From the NCBI RefSeq assembly GCF_028471945.1, contig NZ_CP110128.1, forward strand, positions 360,501 through 424,500: 64,000 nt of DNA, read 5' to 3'. Shown here piece by piece: positions 40,710 to 52,233 of the stretch. The stretch's first letter is position 1; every line of letters starts with the position of its first letter. The stretch comes from Pseudomonas sp. WJP1 (GTDB lineage: Bacteria; Pseudomonadota; Gammaproteobacteria; Pseudomonadales; Pseudomonadaceae). The notes below the pieces were generated by a model. That model saw nothing but the letters and a program-made list of their open reading frames with translations, searched no databases and was not told the DNA's origin. Made by a program: the position numbers and the translations under genes.

Positions 40710-42293
40710 ATGACTAGTTTGCATGCCGACGAGGCTTTCCTCGGCCACTACCAGTTGAATCATGACCCTTTTGCTCCACGGGTCCCTGGCTTCAAGTTTT
40801 TCCCTGCCCAGCGCAAGCCGGTGCTGGGGCAGTTGCACCATCTGGCGCGGTACAGCCAGTTGCTGTTGGTAGTCACAGGTCCGCACGGCAGTGGCAAGAC
40901 CCTGCTGCGTCAGGCTCTGGTGGCCAGTACCAACAAGCAGACCGTGCAAAGCGTGGTGGTTTCCGCCCGTGGTGCGGGTGATTCGGCTGGCGTGTTGCGC
41001 CAGGTTGCCCAGGCGCTGGACGTTGCCCAGGCCGAGGTCGGTGCAATCCTGAAACAGGTAGTGCAGCTTGCCCTCACGGGACAGGAAGTCTATCTGCTGG
41101 TCGATGACGCCGAGCAGCTCGACGAGTCCGCGCTTGAAGCCTTGATGGCCCTTGGTGCGGGTGCGCCGGAAGGCCGTCCGCATGTGTTCCTGTTCGGCGA
41201 GTCGTCCATGATCGCTCAGCTTGAGGCTTTGCAACTCGAGGAAGAACGCTTCCACGTCATTGAGCTGCAGCCTTACACCGAAGAGGAAACGCGTGAATAC
41301 CTGGAGCAGCGGCTCGAAGGCGCCGGTCGGGGTATCGAACTTTTCACTGCAAATCAGATCTCTGATATTCACGAAAGCTCCGAGGGTTGGCCTGGCAACA
41401 TCAACCAGGTTGCCCGCGATGCGATGATCGAAGCCATGATTGCCAGCCGCTCAGCGGTGAAGCGTCCAAGTATGGGGTTCAATATGCCGAAGAAACACGT
41501 ATTGGCGATTTCCGCCGTCGTTGTGGTCGCGGTAGCCGCCGCCTGGTTGATGCCCGGTCGCAGCAAGGCACCGACCACGGGGGCGCCTGCCAACGAGCAG
41601 GCGCAATTACCGCTCGGCCAGGGTTCGCAAGGCGGGGCTCCGGCCGTCGAATTCGCCGGTAACTCGCAGCCAACGCCATTGCCGTTGGTCGGCAATTCGC
41701 AGCCGGTCATGCGGGCCCCATTGGCCGAAGCAGCGGGTGGCATTACCGAGGGCGATGACGGCGTGCCGGTCGAGGGTTCCAGCGCCACGCCGCCGACCGT
41801 GACCACCATTGCACCGCCAGCTGGCGTTCCAGCCGGTCCTGCGCCAACGCCAGCAGCCAAGCCCACACCTGCACCGACCCAGGTCGCTACCGCCAAGCCA
41901 GCGCCTGCTCCGGTTGCCAAGCCGGCTCCAGCTCCGGCGCCAGCCAAGCCAGCCGCCGTTGCCGCCAAGCCGGCCGAGAAGCCAGCGACCGTCGCCAAGG
42001 CTGCCGGTGGCACCTGGTACGCAGGTCAGGCGCCAGGTAACTACGTGGTGCAGATCCTCGGCACCAGCTCCGAAACCGCCGCGCAAAACTTCGTCAAGGA
42101 GCAGGGCGGCGAGTACCGTTATTTCAAGAAAGTCCTCAACGGCAAGCCGCTCTACGTGATCACCTACGGCAACTTCGCCAATCGTGATGCAGCCGTTTCC
42201 GCCATCAAGGCCTTGCCAGCGAAGGTTCAGGCTGGTAAACCTTGGCCTCGCACTGTCGCCAGCGTCCAACAGGAACTGGCAACAACTCGCTGA
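40710..42293 (+). CDS. DamX-like protein: AAA ATPase domain plus SPOR domain
   Basis: 527-residue membrane protein. The N-terminal third is an ExeA-like AAA ATPase with Walker A GPHGSGKTLL near residue 57 and a Walker B-like VYLLVDDAEQL near 130. A single membrane helix (about 262-280, HVLAISAVVVVAVAAAWLMPG) is followed by a long Pro/Ala/Lys-rich periplasmic linker and a SPOR domain (about 435-522, YVVQILGTSSETAAQNFVKEQ) for binding division-site peptidoglycan. The position after aroB matches damX; E. coli DamX lacks a recognised functional ATPase, so function here is inferred. Confidence 0.88.
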   Translation: MTSLHADEAFLGHYQLNHDPFAPRVPGFKFFPAQRKPVLGQLHHLARYSQLLLVVTGPHGSGKTLLRQALVASTNKQTVQSVVVSARGAGDSAGVLRQVAQALDVAQAEVGAILKQVVQLALTGQEVYLLVDDAEQLDESALEALMALGAGAPEGRPHVFLFGESSMIAQLEALQLEEERFHVIELQPYTEEETREYLEQRLEGAGRGIELFTANQISDIHESSEGWPGNINQVARDAMIEAMIASRSAVKRPSMGFNMPKKHVLAISAVVVVAVAAAWLMPGRSKAPTTGAPANEQAQLPLGQGSQGGAPAVEFAGNSQPTPLPLVGNSQPVMRAPLAEAAGGITEGDDGVPVEGSSATPPTVTTIAPPAGVPAGPAPTPAAKPTPAPTQVATAKPAPAPVAKPAPAPAPAKPAAVAAKPAEKPATVAKAAGGTWYAGQAPGNYVVQILGTSSETAAQNFVKEQGGEYRYFKKVLNGKPLYVITYGNFANRDAAVSAIKALPAKVQAGKPWPRTVASVQQELATTR

Positions 42294-42643
42294 AGATTCG
42301 GCGGCCTTACCCAGGCCGCCTCTCCAAGCACCTCAAAATTTCTACAAGTGCGCGCAACCTTCCAGGCTGCGTGCCTTGTGGTGTCTGCGTCACAGTAGTC
42401 TTTGAGTCGTAGCGGTCAAAATTAAAAAAAGTTTTGACTAGCACAGCAGATCGCTTTAAACCTTTCACAAATGCGACATAGATTTGCGACATTTCGTCGC
42501 CAAATTTGTGAGGCCAAGTGTCGGTGTGTACAATGACCTCCCTTTTGCCCCCGCAAAGCTGGCGTACGTTCGGCGCGGATGGTAAGTGGTTGAATTGAAA
42601 AGAAATTTGCCTCGATGAGAGGCAGCCTGGTGAGAAAGTGTCT
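42294..42643. other. 350-nt intergenic region upstream of gltB
   Basis: Holds a hairpin GGCGGCCT/AGGCCGCC (42300-42320) just after the damX-like stop, without a strong T run, possibly a weak terminator. It is followed by an A/T-richer stretch (42420-42520) with an AAAAAAAG run and a good promoter candidate at 42506-42534, then a leader of about 100 nt. No small open frame with a convincing ribosome site was noticed. Confidence 0.5.
42506..42534 (+). promoter_or_regulatory. Candidate sigma-70 promoter of gltBD
   Basis: TTGTGA (42506-42511), a 17-nt spacer and TACAAT (42529-42534) match the consensus at 4 of 6 and 5 of 6 positions, giving a leader of about 100 nt before the gltB ATG. Confidence 0.6.
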
Positions 42644-45600
42644 ATGAAAGCAGGTCTGTACCAACCAGATGAATTCAAGGATAACTGCGGTTTCGGCCTG
42701 ATTGCCCATATGCAGGGCGAGCCCAGTCATACCCTTTTGCAAACGGCCATCGAGGCCCTGACCTGCATGACCCACCGCGGTGGGATTAATGCTGACGGCA
42801 AGACCGGTGACGGTTGCGGTCTGCTGATTCAAAAGCCGGACGTGTTCCTGCGAGCCATCGCCCAGGAAACCTTCGGCGTCGAATTGCCCAAGCAATACGC
42901 CGTGGGCATGGTTTTCTTCAACCAGGACCCGGTCAAGGCCGAAGCCGCTCGCGAGAACATGAACCGCGAGATCGTGGCTGCCGGCCTGCAGTTGGTCGGC
43001 TGGCGCAAAGTGCCGATCGACACCAGCGTCCTCGGCCGCCTGGCCCTTGAGCGCCTGCCACAGATCGAGCAGGTGTTCATCGGTGGCGAAGGCCTGAGCG
43101 ACCAGGACATGGCCGTCAAGCTGTTCACCTCCCGTCGTCGCTCATCGGTGTCCAACGCCGCCGATACCGACCACTACGTCTGCAGCTTTTCGCACAAGAC
43201 CATTATCTACAAAGGCCTGATGATGCCGGCGGACCTGACCGCCTTCTATCCGGACCTGAGCGATGAGCGCCTGCAAACTTCGATTTGCGTGTTCCACCAG
43301 CGCTTTTCCACCAACACCCTGCCGAAATGGCCGCTGGCTCAACCGTTCCGCTTCCTGGCGCACAACGGCGAGATCAACACCATCACCGGCAACCGCAACT
43401 GGGCCGTGGCCCGTCGCACCAAGTTCACGAACGATCTGATGGATCTGGAAGAGCTCGGCCCGCTGGTCAACCGCGTTGGTTCCGACTCTTCGAGCATGGA
43501 CAACATGCTCGAGCTGATGGTCACTGGCGGCATCGACCTGTTCCGTGGCGTGCGGATGATCATTCCGCCTGCGTGGCAGAACGTCGAGACCATGGACCCG
43601 GACCTGCGCGCGTTCTACGAATACAACTCGATGCACATGGAACCGTGGGACGGCCCGGCCGGCGTGGTAATGACCGATGGTCGCTACGCGGTGTGCCTGC
43701 TCGACCGTAACGGTCTGCGTCCGGCGCGTTGGGTCACCACCAAGAACGGTTTCATCACCCTGGCTTCGGAAATCGGTGTCTGGAACTACCAGCCTGAAGA
43801 CGTGATCGCCAAGGGCCGTGTTGGACCGGGCCAGATCTTTGCCGTGGACACCGAAACCGGTCAGATCCTCGACACCGATGCCATCGACAACCGCCTCAAG
43901 TCACGTCATCCGTACAAGCAATGGCTGCGCAAGAATGCCCTGCGCATCCAGGCGACCATGGAAGACAACGACCACGGTTCGGCCTTCTACGACGTCGATC
44001 AGCTCAAGCAGTACATGAAGATGTACCAGGTCACGTTCGAAGAGCGCGACCAGGTGCTGCGTCCGCTCGGCGAGCAAGGCTACGAAGCCGTGGGTTCGAT
44101 GGGCGACGATACGCCGATGGCCGTGCTGTCCCAGCGCGTGCGCACGCCGTACGACTATTTCCGCCAGCAGTTCGCGCAGGTGACCAACCCGCCGATCGAC
44201 CCGTTGCGTGAAGCCATCGTCATGTCGCTGGAGATCTGCCTCGGTGCCGAGCGCAACATCTTCCAGGAGTCGCCGGAACACGCTTCGCGCGTGATCCTCA
44301 GCTCGCCGGTCATTTCCCCGGCCAAGTGGCGCTCGCTGATGAATCTCGATCGTCCGGGCTTCGAACGCCAGAAGATCGACCTCAACTACGACGAAAGCAT
44401 CGGGCTGGAAGCGGCGATCCGTAACGTTGCGGATCAGGCTGAAGAAGCCGTGCGCGCCGGTCGTACGCAGATCGTCCTGAGTGACCGTCACATTGCCCCG
44501 GGCAAGTTGCCGATCCACGCTTCCCTGGCCACCGGCGCGGTACACCACCGCCTGACCGAAAAGGGCCTGCGTTGCGACTCCAACATCCTGTTGGAAACCG
44601 CGACCGCTCGCGATCCGCATCACTTCGCCGTGTTGATCGGTTTCGGTGCCTCCGCCGTTTATCCGTTCCTGGCCTACGAAGTGCTGGGCGACCTGATCCG
44701 TACCGGTGAAGTACTGGGCGACCTCTACGAGGTTTTCAAGAACTACCGTAAAGGCATCACCAAGGGCCTGCTCAAGATCCTGTCGAAGATGGGTATCTCG
44801 ACCATCACTTCGTACCGCGGTGCGCAGTTGTTCGAGGCCATCGGCCTGTCCGAGGAAGTCTGCAACCTGAGCTTCAAGGGCGTGCCAAGCCGCATCAAGG
44901 GCGCACGTTTCGTCGACATCGAAGCCGAGCAGAAAGCCCTGGCCACCGAAGCCTGGAGCGCGCGCAAGCCGATCCAGCAAGGTGGCCTGCTGAAGTTCGT
45001 CCACGGTGGCGAATATCACGCCTACAACCCGGACGTGGTCAACACCCTGCAAGCCGCCGTGCAACAGGGCGACTACAGCAAGTTCAAGGAATACACCTCG
45101 CTGGTGGACAACCGTCCGGTGTCGATGATCCGTGACCTGCTGAAGGTGAAAACCCTCGACACGCCGCTGGACATCAGCGAAATCGAACCGCTGGAATCGG
45201 TGCTCAAGCGCTTCGACTCCGCCGGTATCTCTCTGGGTGCCCTGTCGCCTGAGGCTCACGAAGCCCTGGCCGAAGCCATGAACCGCCTTGGTGCGCGTTC
45301 CAACTCCGGCGAAGGCGGCGAAGACCCGGCGCGCTACGGCACCATCAAGAGCTCGAAAATCAAGCAGGTTGCTACCGGCCGTTTCGGTGTGACCCCGGAA
45401 TACCTGGTCAACGCCGAAGTGCTGCAGATCAAGGTTGCCCAAGGCGCCAAGCCGGGCGAAGGTGGTCAACTGCCAGGGGGCAAGGTTAACGGCCTGATCG
45501 CCAAGCTGCGTTACGCAGTACCAGGCGTGACCCTGATTTCGCCACCACCGCACCACGACATCTATTCGATCGAAGACTTGTCGCAGCTGATTTTTGACCT

Positions 45601-47089
45601 CAAGCAGGTCAACCCGAAGGCGCTGGTCTCGGTGAAGCTGGTAGCGGAAGCAGGCGTCGGTACCATCGCCGCCGGTGTGGCCAAGGCCTATGCGGACTTG
45701 ATCACCATCTCCGGCTACGACGGCGGCACCGGTGCATCGCCACTGACCTCGATCAAATACGCGGGCGCACCGTGGGAGCTCGGCCTGGCCGAAACCCACC
45801 AGACCCTGCGCGGCAACGACCTGCGCGGCAAAGTCCGGGTACAGACCGACGGCGGCCTGAAAACCGGCCTCGACGTGATCAAGGCAGCCATCCTCGGCGC
45901 TGAAAGCTTCGGCTTCGGCACCGCGCCGATGATCGCCCTGGGCTGCAAATACCTGCGCATCTGCCATCTGAACAACTGCGCCACCGGCGTCGCGACCCAG
46001 AACGAGAAGCTGCGCAAGGATCACTACATCGGTACCGTCGACATGGTGGTGAACTTCTTCACATACGTCGCCGAAGAAACCCGTGAGTGGCTGGCCAAGC
46101 TGGGCGTGCGTTCCCTCGAAGAGCTGATCGGTCGTACCGATCTGCTGGAAGTGCTCGAAGGCCAGACCGCCAAGCAGCATCACCTCGACCTGACCCCATT
46201 GCTGGGCAGCGACCACGTGCCGGCGGACAAGCCGCAGTTCTGCGGCGTTGAGCGTAACCCGCCGTTCGACAAAGGCCTGCTGGCCGAGAAAATGGTCGAG
46301 ATGGCCACCTCGGCGATCAACGACAAGAGCGGCGCGGAGTTCGAACTGGATATCTGCAACTGCGACCGTTCCATCGGCGCGCGGATCTCCGGCGACATCG
46401 CCCGTAAGCACGGCAACCAGGGCATGGCCAATGCGCCAATCACCTTCCGCTTCAAAGGCACGGCCGGCCAGAGTTTCGGTGTGTGGAACGCCGGCGGCCT
46501 GAACATGTACCTGGAAGGCGACGCCAACGACTACGTCGGCAAGGGCATGACCGGCGGCAAGCTGGTGATCGTTCCGCCAAAAGGCAGCATCTACAAGACC
46601 CAGGACAGTGCCATCATCGGCAACACCTGCCTGTACGGCGCCACTGGCGGCAAGCTGTTCGCCGCCGGTACCGCGGGCGAGCGTTTCGCCGTGCGTAACT
46701 CCGGTGCCCACACCGTCGTGGAAGGCACTGGTGATCACTGCTGCGAGTACATGACCGGTGGTTTCGTCTGCGTCCTGGGCAAGACCGGTTACAACTTCGG
46801 TTCTGGCATGACCGGCGGTTTCGCCTACGTGCTCGACCAGGACAACACCTTCGTTGACCGGGTCAACCACGAACTGGTGGAAATCCAGCGGATCAGCGGC
46901 GAGGCGATGGAAGCCTACCGCAGCCATTTGCAACGCGTGCTGAACGAGTACGTCGAGGAAACCGACAGCGAGTGGGGTCGTGAACTCGCCGAGAACCTCG
47001 ACGATTACGTGCGCCGTTTCTGGTTGGTCAAGCCCAAGGCTGCCTCCCTGAAATCGTTGCTTTCCAGCACCCGTGCCAACCCGCAGTGA
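42644..47089 (+). CDS. gltB: Glutamate synthase (NADPH) large subunit
   Basis: 1481-residue iron-sulfur flavoprotein that, with GltD, makes two glutamates from glutamine and 2-oxoglutarate. Start taken as ATG 42644 ([19 protein letters not shown]). The nucleophile of the N-terminal amidotransferase domain is Cys15, so a 14-residue propeptide must be removed. Other landmarks: the FMN-binding synthase domain (about 830-1200), the 3Fe-4S cysteines in [16 protein letters not shown] near 1110, and the C-terminal GXGXG beta-helix domain (repeated MTGGK/ATGGK/MTGGF glycine motifs). gltD follows after 32 nt. Confidence 0.98.
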   Translation: MKAGLYQPDEFKDNCGFGLIAHMQGEPSHTLLQTAIEALTCMTHRGGINADGKTGDGCGLLIQKPDVFLRAIAQETFGVELPKQYAVGMVFFNQDPVKAEAARENMNREIVAAGLQLVGWRKVPIDTSVLGRLALERLPQIEQVFIGGEGLSDQDMAVKLFTSRRRSSVSNAADTDHYVCSFSHKTIIYKGLMMPADLTAFYPDLSDERLQTSICVFHQRFSTNTLPKWPLAQPFRFLAHNGEINTITGNRNWAVARRTKFTNDLMDLEELGPLVNRVGSDSSSMDNMLELMVTGGIDLFRGVRMIIPPAWQNVETMDPDLRAFYEYNSMHMEPWDGPAGVVMTDGRYAVCLLDRNGLRPARWVTTKNGFITLASEIGVWNYQPEDVIAKGRVGPGQIFAVDTETGQILDTDAIDNRLKSRHPYKQWLRKNALRIQATMEDNDHGSAFYDVDQLKQYMKMYQVTFEERDQVLRPLGEQGYEAVGSMGDDTPMAVLSQRVRTPYDYFRQQFAQVTNPPIDPLREAIVMSLEICLGAERNIFQESPEHASRVILSSPVISPAKWRSLMNLDRPGFERQKIDLNYDESIGLEAAIRNVADQAEEAVRAGRTQIVLSDRHIAPGKLPIHASLATGAVHHRLTEKGLRCDSNILLETATARDPHHFAVLIGFGASAVYPFLAYEVLGDLIRTGEVLGDLYEVFKNYRKGITKGLLKILSKMGISTITSYRGAQLFEAIGLSEEVCNLSFKGVPSRIKGARFVDIEAEQKALATEAWSARKPIQQGGLLKFVHGGEYHAYNPDVVNTLQAAVQQGDYSKFKEYTSLVDNRPVSMIRDLLKVKTLDTPLDISEIEPLESVLKRFDSAGISLGALSPEAHEALAEAMNRLGARSNSGEGGEDPARYGTIKSSKIKQVATGRFGVTPEYLVNAEVLQIKVAQGAKPGEGGQLPGGKVNGLIAKLRYAVPGVTLISPPPHHDIYSIEDLSQLIFDLKQVNPKALVSVKLVAEAGVGTIAAGVAKAYADLITISGYDGGTGASPLTSIKYAGAPWELGLAETHQTLRGNDLRGKVRVQTDGGLKTGLDVIKAAILGAESFGFGTAPMIALGCKYLRICHLNNCATGVATQNEKLRKDHYIGTVDMVVNFFTYVAEETREWLAKLGVRSLEELIGRTDLLEVLEGQTAKQHHLDLTPLLGSDHVPADKPQFCGVERNPPFDKGLLAEKMVEMATSAINDKSGAEFELDICNCDRSIGARISGDIARKHGNQGMANAPITFRFKGTAGQSFGVWNAGGLNMYLEGDANDYVGKGMTGGKLVIVPPKGSIYKTQDSAIIGNTCLYGATGGKLFAAGTAGERFAVRNSGAHTVVEGTGDHCCEYMTGGFVCVLGKTGYNFGSGMTGGFAYVLDQDNTFVDRVNHELVEIQRISGEAMEAYRSHLQRVLNEYVEETDSEWGRELAENLDDYVRRFWLVKPKAASLKSLLSSTRANPQ

Positions 47090-47112
47090 TATGCGCCTGA
47101 AGAGTTTGATGA

Positions 47113-48540
<1,428 letters not shown>

Positions 48541-48557
48541 CCAGGCGACACAAAAAC

Positions 48558-48649
48558 CTGTAGGAGCGAGCCTGCTCGCGATGGCGATAGATCAGTCACC
48601 CAATGTATTGACTGGTACTGCGCTATCGCGAGCAGGCTCACTCCTACAG
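48558..48649. repeat. REP-type inverted repeat between gltD and hemE
   Basis: Arms 48558-48582 and 48625-48649 (25 nt, one mismatch) of the GTAGGAGCGAGCCTGCTCGC type, with a 42-nt spacer. The right arm carries the GTGAGCC/GGCTCAC variant, so this element mixes the two GTAGGAG forms seen in the window. Confidence 0.85.
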
Positions 48650-48781
48650 TTGTTTTGTGGTGCTGCGAAGACCGATGTTTCCCCGCGACAAATTGACCTG
48701 ATAGACAAAAGGCTGAGCTGCATTCGTGCCTTTTGCGTCCGGCTCTGAGAAAATGCCCGCACTTTTTTTCCGGATGCCGAC

Positions 48782-49849
48782 ATGACTGCCCTGAAGAACG
48801 ACCGTTTCCTGCGCGCCCTGCTCAAGCAACCCGTAGACGTCACCCCTGTGTGGATGATGCGTCAAGCCGGTCGCTACCTGCCTGAATACCGCGCCAGCCG
48901 CGCCAAGGCCGGCGATTTCATGAGCCTGTGCATGAACCCGGCGTTCGCTTGCGAAGTCACGATGCAGCCGCTGGACCGCTATCCGCAGCTGGACGCGGCG
49001 ATCCTCTTCTCCGACATCCTGACCATCCCCGATGCCATGGGCCAAGGCCTGTACTTTGAAACCGGCGAAGGCCCGCGTTTCAAGAAAGTCGTCAGCACCC
49101 TGGCCGACATCGAAGCCCTGCCGATTCCTGATCCGCAGAAAGACCTCGGTTACGTGATGGACGCGGTCAGCACCATTCGCCGTGAATTGAACGGCCGTGT
49201 GCCGCTGATCGGCTTCGCCGGCAGCCCATGGACGCTGGCCACCTATATGGTCGAAGGCGGCTCGTCGAAAGACTACCGCAAAACCAAAACCATGCTCTAC
49301 GACAACCCGCAAGCCTTGCACCTGCTGCTGGACAAGCTCGCGCAGACGGTCACCAGCTACCTCAACGGCCAGATCCTGGCCGGCGCGCAAGCGGTGCAGA
49401 TCTTCGACAGCTGGGGCGGTAGCCTCTCGGCGGCGGCGTACCAGGAATTCTCTCTGGCTTATATGCGCAAAATCGTCAGCGGCCTGATCCGCGAGCACGA
49501 AGGTCGCAAGGTACCTGTGATCCTGTTCACCAAGAATGGCGGCCTGTGGCTGGAAAGCATTGCCGATGCTGGAGCCGACGCGTTGGGACTGGACTGGACT
49601 TGCGACATTGGCAGCGCCCGTGCCCGTGTCGGTGACAAGGTTGCCTTGCAAGGCAATATGGACCCGACCGTGCTTTACGCCAAACCCGAAGCCATTCGCG
49701 CAGAAGTCGGGCGCATCCTCGCCAGCTACGGCAAGGGCAGCGGCCACGTGTTCAACCTCGGCCATGGGATCACCCCGGAAGTCGACCCGGAACATGCCGG
49801 CGTCTTCCTGCGCGCGGTGCATGAGTTGTCGGCGCAGTACCACGAATAA
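48782..49849 (+). CDS. hemE: Uroporphyrinogen decarboxylase
   Basis: 355-residue enzyme that removes four carboxyl groups from uroporphyrinogen III in heme synthesis. The family signature [15 protein letters not shown] near residue 22 holds the substrate-binding Arg residues; [18 protein letters not shown] near 140 is the second signature; the conserved Asp in [11 protein letters not shown] lies near 80. Ends with [13 protein letters not shown]. Own terminator directly downstream. Confidence 0.97.
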   Translation: MTALKNDRFLRALLKQPVDVTPVWMMRQAGRYLPEYRASRAKAGDFMSLCMNPAFACEVTMQPLDRYPQLDAAILFSDILTIPDAMGQGLYFETGEGPRFKKVVSTLADIEALPIPDPQKDLGYVMDAVSTIRRELNGRVPLIGFAGSPWTLATYMVEGGSSKDYRKTKTMLYDNPQALHLLLDKLAQTVTSYLNGQILAGAQAVQIFDSWGGSLSAAAYQEFSLAYMRKIVSGLIREHEGRKVPVILFTKNGGLWLESIADAGADALGLDWTCDIGSARARVGDKVALQGNMDPTVLYAKPEAIRAEVGRILASYGKGSGHVFNLGHGITPEVDPEHAGVFLRAVHELSAQYHE

Positions 49850-49866
49850 CTGCGTTTAAGTTGTTT

Positions 49867-49901
49867 AAAACCCGTCCGGCCCGGCGCCGTACGGGTTTTT
49901 T
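49867..49901 (+). terminator. Rho-independent terminator after hemE
   Basis: AAAACCCGT and ACGGGTTTTTT pair over 9 bp around a GC-rich loop that itself can pair (CCGGCCCGGCG), 17 nt after the hemE stop, with a T run. Confidence 0.9.
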
Positions 49902-50144
49902 ATACTTTTAGTTTTTTATCTCCAGTTCAAGTGTTGCCCCTTGTAAGATTTTTTTCATTCTGTGTCAGATAAAGAGCTAGATGGAACTATCCTGCAGCAA
50001 GTAGAGATTTTCCCTACATATAAAGTTGTTTCATTCAAGTAAATTTCCCGGACCGTGCTCCCCTCTCGTGGTGAGCAGAATTGCAATTAACGGCGTATGA
50101 AATACACGCCTTTGATTCTCGATAAGCAGTCTGGAATTTATTGG
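49902..50144. other. A/T-rich leader region upstream of the LPMO gene
   Basis: About 240 nt, clearly richer in A/T than the flanking genes (runs such as TTTTTTCATT and CATATAAAG). TATAAA-like elements at 50019-50024 lack a matching -35; a sigma-54-like TGGAACTATCCTGCA at 49983-49997 has the wrong spacing. An in-frame ATG at 50097 is present but without a ribosome site. The promoter was not resolved. Confidence 0.45.
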
Positions 50145-51611
50145 ATGAAAAATACTTACTACAAAGGAAGTGCGTTGGCCGCCTGCACTTCCTCAATGAT
50201 CCTGTTATCGGCAATGTTGGCGTCACAAAGTGTTTCCGCGCATGGCTATCTGGAAGTGCCACCTTCGCGCGCACTGCTTTGCCAAAAGGGAGTGAACACC
50301 AACTGTGGCGCTGCGCAATACGAACCACAAAGCGTGGGCGAAACCTTCAAGGGCTTCCCGGCGGGCATCGGCGGAGCGCCGTTGCAGGGACCGATCGACG
50401 GCAAGATCCCCAGCGGTGCTCATCCGAGCTTTTCTGCCATGGACGCCCAGTCGGCAACCCGATGGAGCCTGACTGAAATCCGCGACCGGAACATCGATTT
50501 CCAATGGCGCTACACGCAAGCGCATCCAGCCACCAAGCATGAGTATTTCATCACTCGCAACGGTTGGAATCCTAACGAACCGCTCAAGCGCGCCTCGTTC
50601 GAAAGCACTCCGTTCTGTTCCGTCGACGGCGGGCATCAACTGCCGGTCTCCGGCGCCAAGCACAACTGCTCCATCCCTGAAGACAAATCCGGACAGCACG
50701 TCATCCTGGGTATCTGGACCGTGGGTGACACGGATGCGGCGTTCTATAACGCGGCCGACGTGAACATTCTTGCCGAGCCGGCGCTGCCGGGTGGCTGGTC
50801 TTCGGTCGGCAGCATTTCCGCCGGGACCCCGTTGCTGATTGGCGACAAGGTCAAGGCTCGCGCATTCTCGGCCAATGGTGAGAGCCCGGAATACAGCGTG
50901 GAAGTTTCCATTGATACCGTAGAAGAAGGTTCGCCGAACAACTGGTCGTTCAAGTTGGCAGAGAAAATCAACAAGACTCACACGGTTATCCGCGCTGGTA
51001 TTCGTAACGAAAATGGCGACATCGAGCCGATCCGTGGCAACAACACTTTGTACGCGCAAAAAGAAAGCGGCGTGGCCCGTTACGAAGTGCAACTGAACAT
51101 GCAGGAAGATGCAGCGGCTCGTCTGTCGGTGGCTTCCCTGCAACCTGAGTTTGTGTTGGAAAAAGGCTTGGCCAATATCAATTTCAACATATTGTCCAAT
51201 CGCAAGATGAACGTCGAAGCGACGCTGTTCGATGAAAGCAACAAGCCGGTCGGTTTCACTTCCGCACAGGTGGACAGCGGCCCGGCCTGGCTGGCCCTGG
51301 ATGTTCGCAGCAACCCTGGCAAGCACACCCTGACGCTGGTTGGCACGACTCTGGATGGCCGGACGACTCGCCAGGATACTCAGGTGACCCAGTTGACGGG
51401 TGAAGGCGCCGGCGCTGACTACGACTTCGTTTTCCCTGAAGGCCTCGGCGAGTACACCGACGGTACCAAGGTACTGCAACCGAAGACCAACGAAGTCTTT
51501 GAGTGCAAGCCATTCCCTGAATCCGGTTATTGCAAGCAGTACAGCCCGTCTGCCAATGGTTTTGAACCTGGCGTCGGTGCGCATTGGCACATGGCCTGGA
51601 ACAAACTTTAA
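50145..51611 (+). CDS. Secreted lytic polysaccharide monooxygenase (AA10), GbpA-like
   Basis: 488-residue copper enzyme that oxidatively cleaves chitin or a related polysaccharide. The start at 50145 has GGAA 8 nt upstream and gives a signal peptide ending SVSA; cleavage exposes His33, the first copper ligand (HGYLEVPPSRALLC). The second ligand is likely His127 in YTQAHPATK. The AA10 domain runs to about 215; a GbpA domain-2-like segment (SVEVSIDTVEEGSPNNWSFKL) follows, then a linker domain, and a C-terminal chitin-binding-type module (about 430-488) with Cys pairs and aromatics (FECKPFPESGYCKQYSP, HWHMAW). An upstream ATG at 50097 adds 16 residues and spoils the signal peptide. A terminator follows. 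Confidence 0.92.
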   Translation: MKNTYYKGSALAACTSSMILLSAMLASQSVSAHGYLEVPPSRALLCQKGVNTNCGAAQYEPQSVGETFKGFPAGIGGAPLQGPIDGKIPSGAHPSFSAMDAQSATRWSLTEIRDRNIDFQWRYTQAHPATKHEYFITRNGWNPNEPLKRASFESTPFCSVDGGHQLPVSGAKHNCSIPEDKSGQHVILGIWTVGDTDAAFYNAADVNILAEPALPGGWSSVGSISAGTPLLIGDKVKARAFSANGESPEYSVEVSIDTVEEGSPNNWSFKLAEKINKTHTVIRAGIRNENGDIEPIRGNNTLYAQKESGVARYEVQLNMQEDAAARLSVASLQPEFVLEKGLANINFNILSNRKMNVEATLFDESNKPVGFTSAQVDSGPAWLALDVRSNPGKHTLTLVGTTLDGRTTRQDTQVTQLTGEGAGADYDFVFPEGLGEYTDGTKVLQPKTNEVFECKPFPESGYCKQYSPSANGFEPGVGAHWHMAWNKL

Positions 51612-51624
51612 GTCCCTCGCAGAA

Positions 51625-51667
51625 CTTCAGGTGACCTGGAAAGGTCGCCTGAAGGTTTTCTTTTTTT
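51625..51667 (+). terminator. Terminator after the LPMO gene
   Basis: CTTCAGGTGACC and GGTCGCCTGAAG pair over 12 bp with one G-T pair, followed by GTTTTCTTTTTTT. It lies 14 nt after the stop and ends about 10 nt before the cytochrome b561 start, so downstream genes may need read-through or their own promoter. Confidence 0.85.
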
Positions 51668-51677
51668 CGAGTTGCAA

Positions 51678-52190
51678 ATGATGGTTTCGGATTATTCCAG
51701 GCAACGTGTGCTACTGCACTGGATCTCGGCGGCGGTTATCTTGTGGGCCCTGGCATCCGGGTTCTATGTGGCCGGCATGGATGTGTCATCCCAAGTTAAA
51801 CACTTAGTGGCATTTATCAATGTTTCACTGACCACGGCGTTCATACCGGTTTTTGTCTGGCGACTGTTTATTTTTGTCTATCACACCCTGCATGTAAGCG
51901 TGGTCGGCTTTTCGACACTGGAAAGGCTTGTGCTACTTGCTCACTCGCTGATCTACCTCACGGTGAGTGTTGTTTTGGTGACCGGTGTTTTGATGATGGA
52001 TCGCCCCATCAATGTGTTCGAGGTGGTCAAGATCCCTCAACCATTAATCAATCCTGGCCTTATCGCGTCATTCACTGCGATTCATGTGTGGGCGTGTGTG
52101 GTTCTTTCGGTGCTGATTGCACTGCATGTCGGTGCAGTGATCGTGCATGAGGTCTCTGGCCGCCGGATACTGCGGCGAATGTCTTTATGA
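51678..52190 (+). CDS. Cytochrome b561 (CybB-type, four-helix di-heme membrane protein)
   Basis: 170-residue inner-membrane cytochrome with four hydrophobic helices (about 10-32, 42-66, 84-106, 128-158). The four histidines expected to hold two b hemes are all present: His14 (LLHW), His42 (QVKHLVAF), His136 (TAIHVW) and His150 (ALHVGAVIVHE). Family members move electrons between quinol and periplasmic partners or superoxide. Start chosen at ATG 51678 (GAG about 6 nt upstream); a TTG two codons earlier is possible. Its place between an LPMO and a type II secretion operon is unusual and suggests a redox role linked to the LPMO, which is only inference. Confidence 0.87.
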   Translation: MMVSDYSRQRVLLHWISAAVILWALASGFYVAGMDVSSQVKHLVAFINVSLTTAFIPVFVWRLFIFVYHTLHVSVVGFSTLERLVLLAHSLIYLTVSVVLVTGVLMMDRPINVFEVVKIPQPLINPGLIASFTAIHVWACVVLSVLIALHVGAVIVHEVSGRRILRRMSL

Positions 52191-52233
52191 GAATGCAGCA
52201 ATCATTCGATCGAGCGGCTCGAGAGGCCCGTTC

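Noticed and set aside
43901..46933. Minus-strand open frame of 1010 codons opposite gltB
   Set aside because: It lies antisense to a highly conserved gene; the His/Val/Gln-rich composition without motifs shows it is a shadow frame.
49983..49997. Sigma-54-like sequence TGGAACTATCCTGCA upstream of the LPMO gene
   Set aside because: GG and GC are 9 nt apart rather than the required 10, and the rest of the match is weak.
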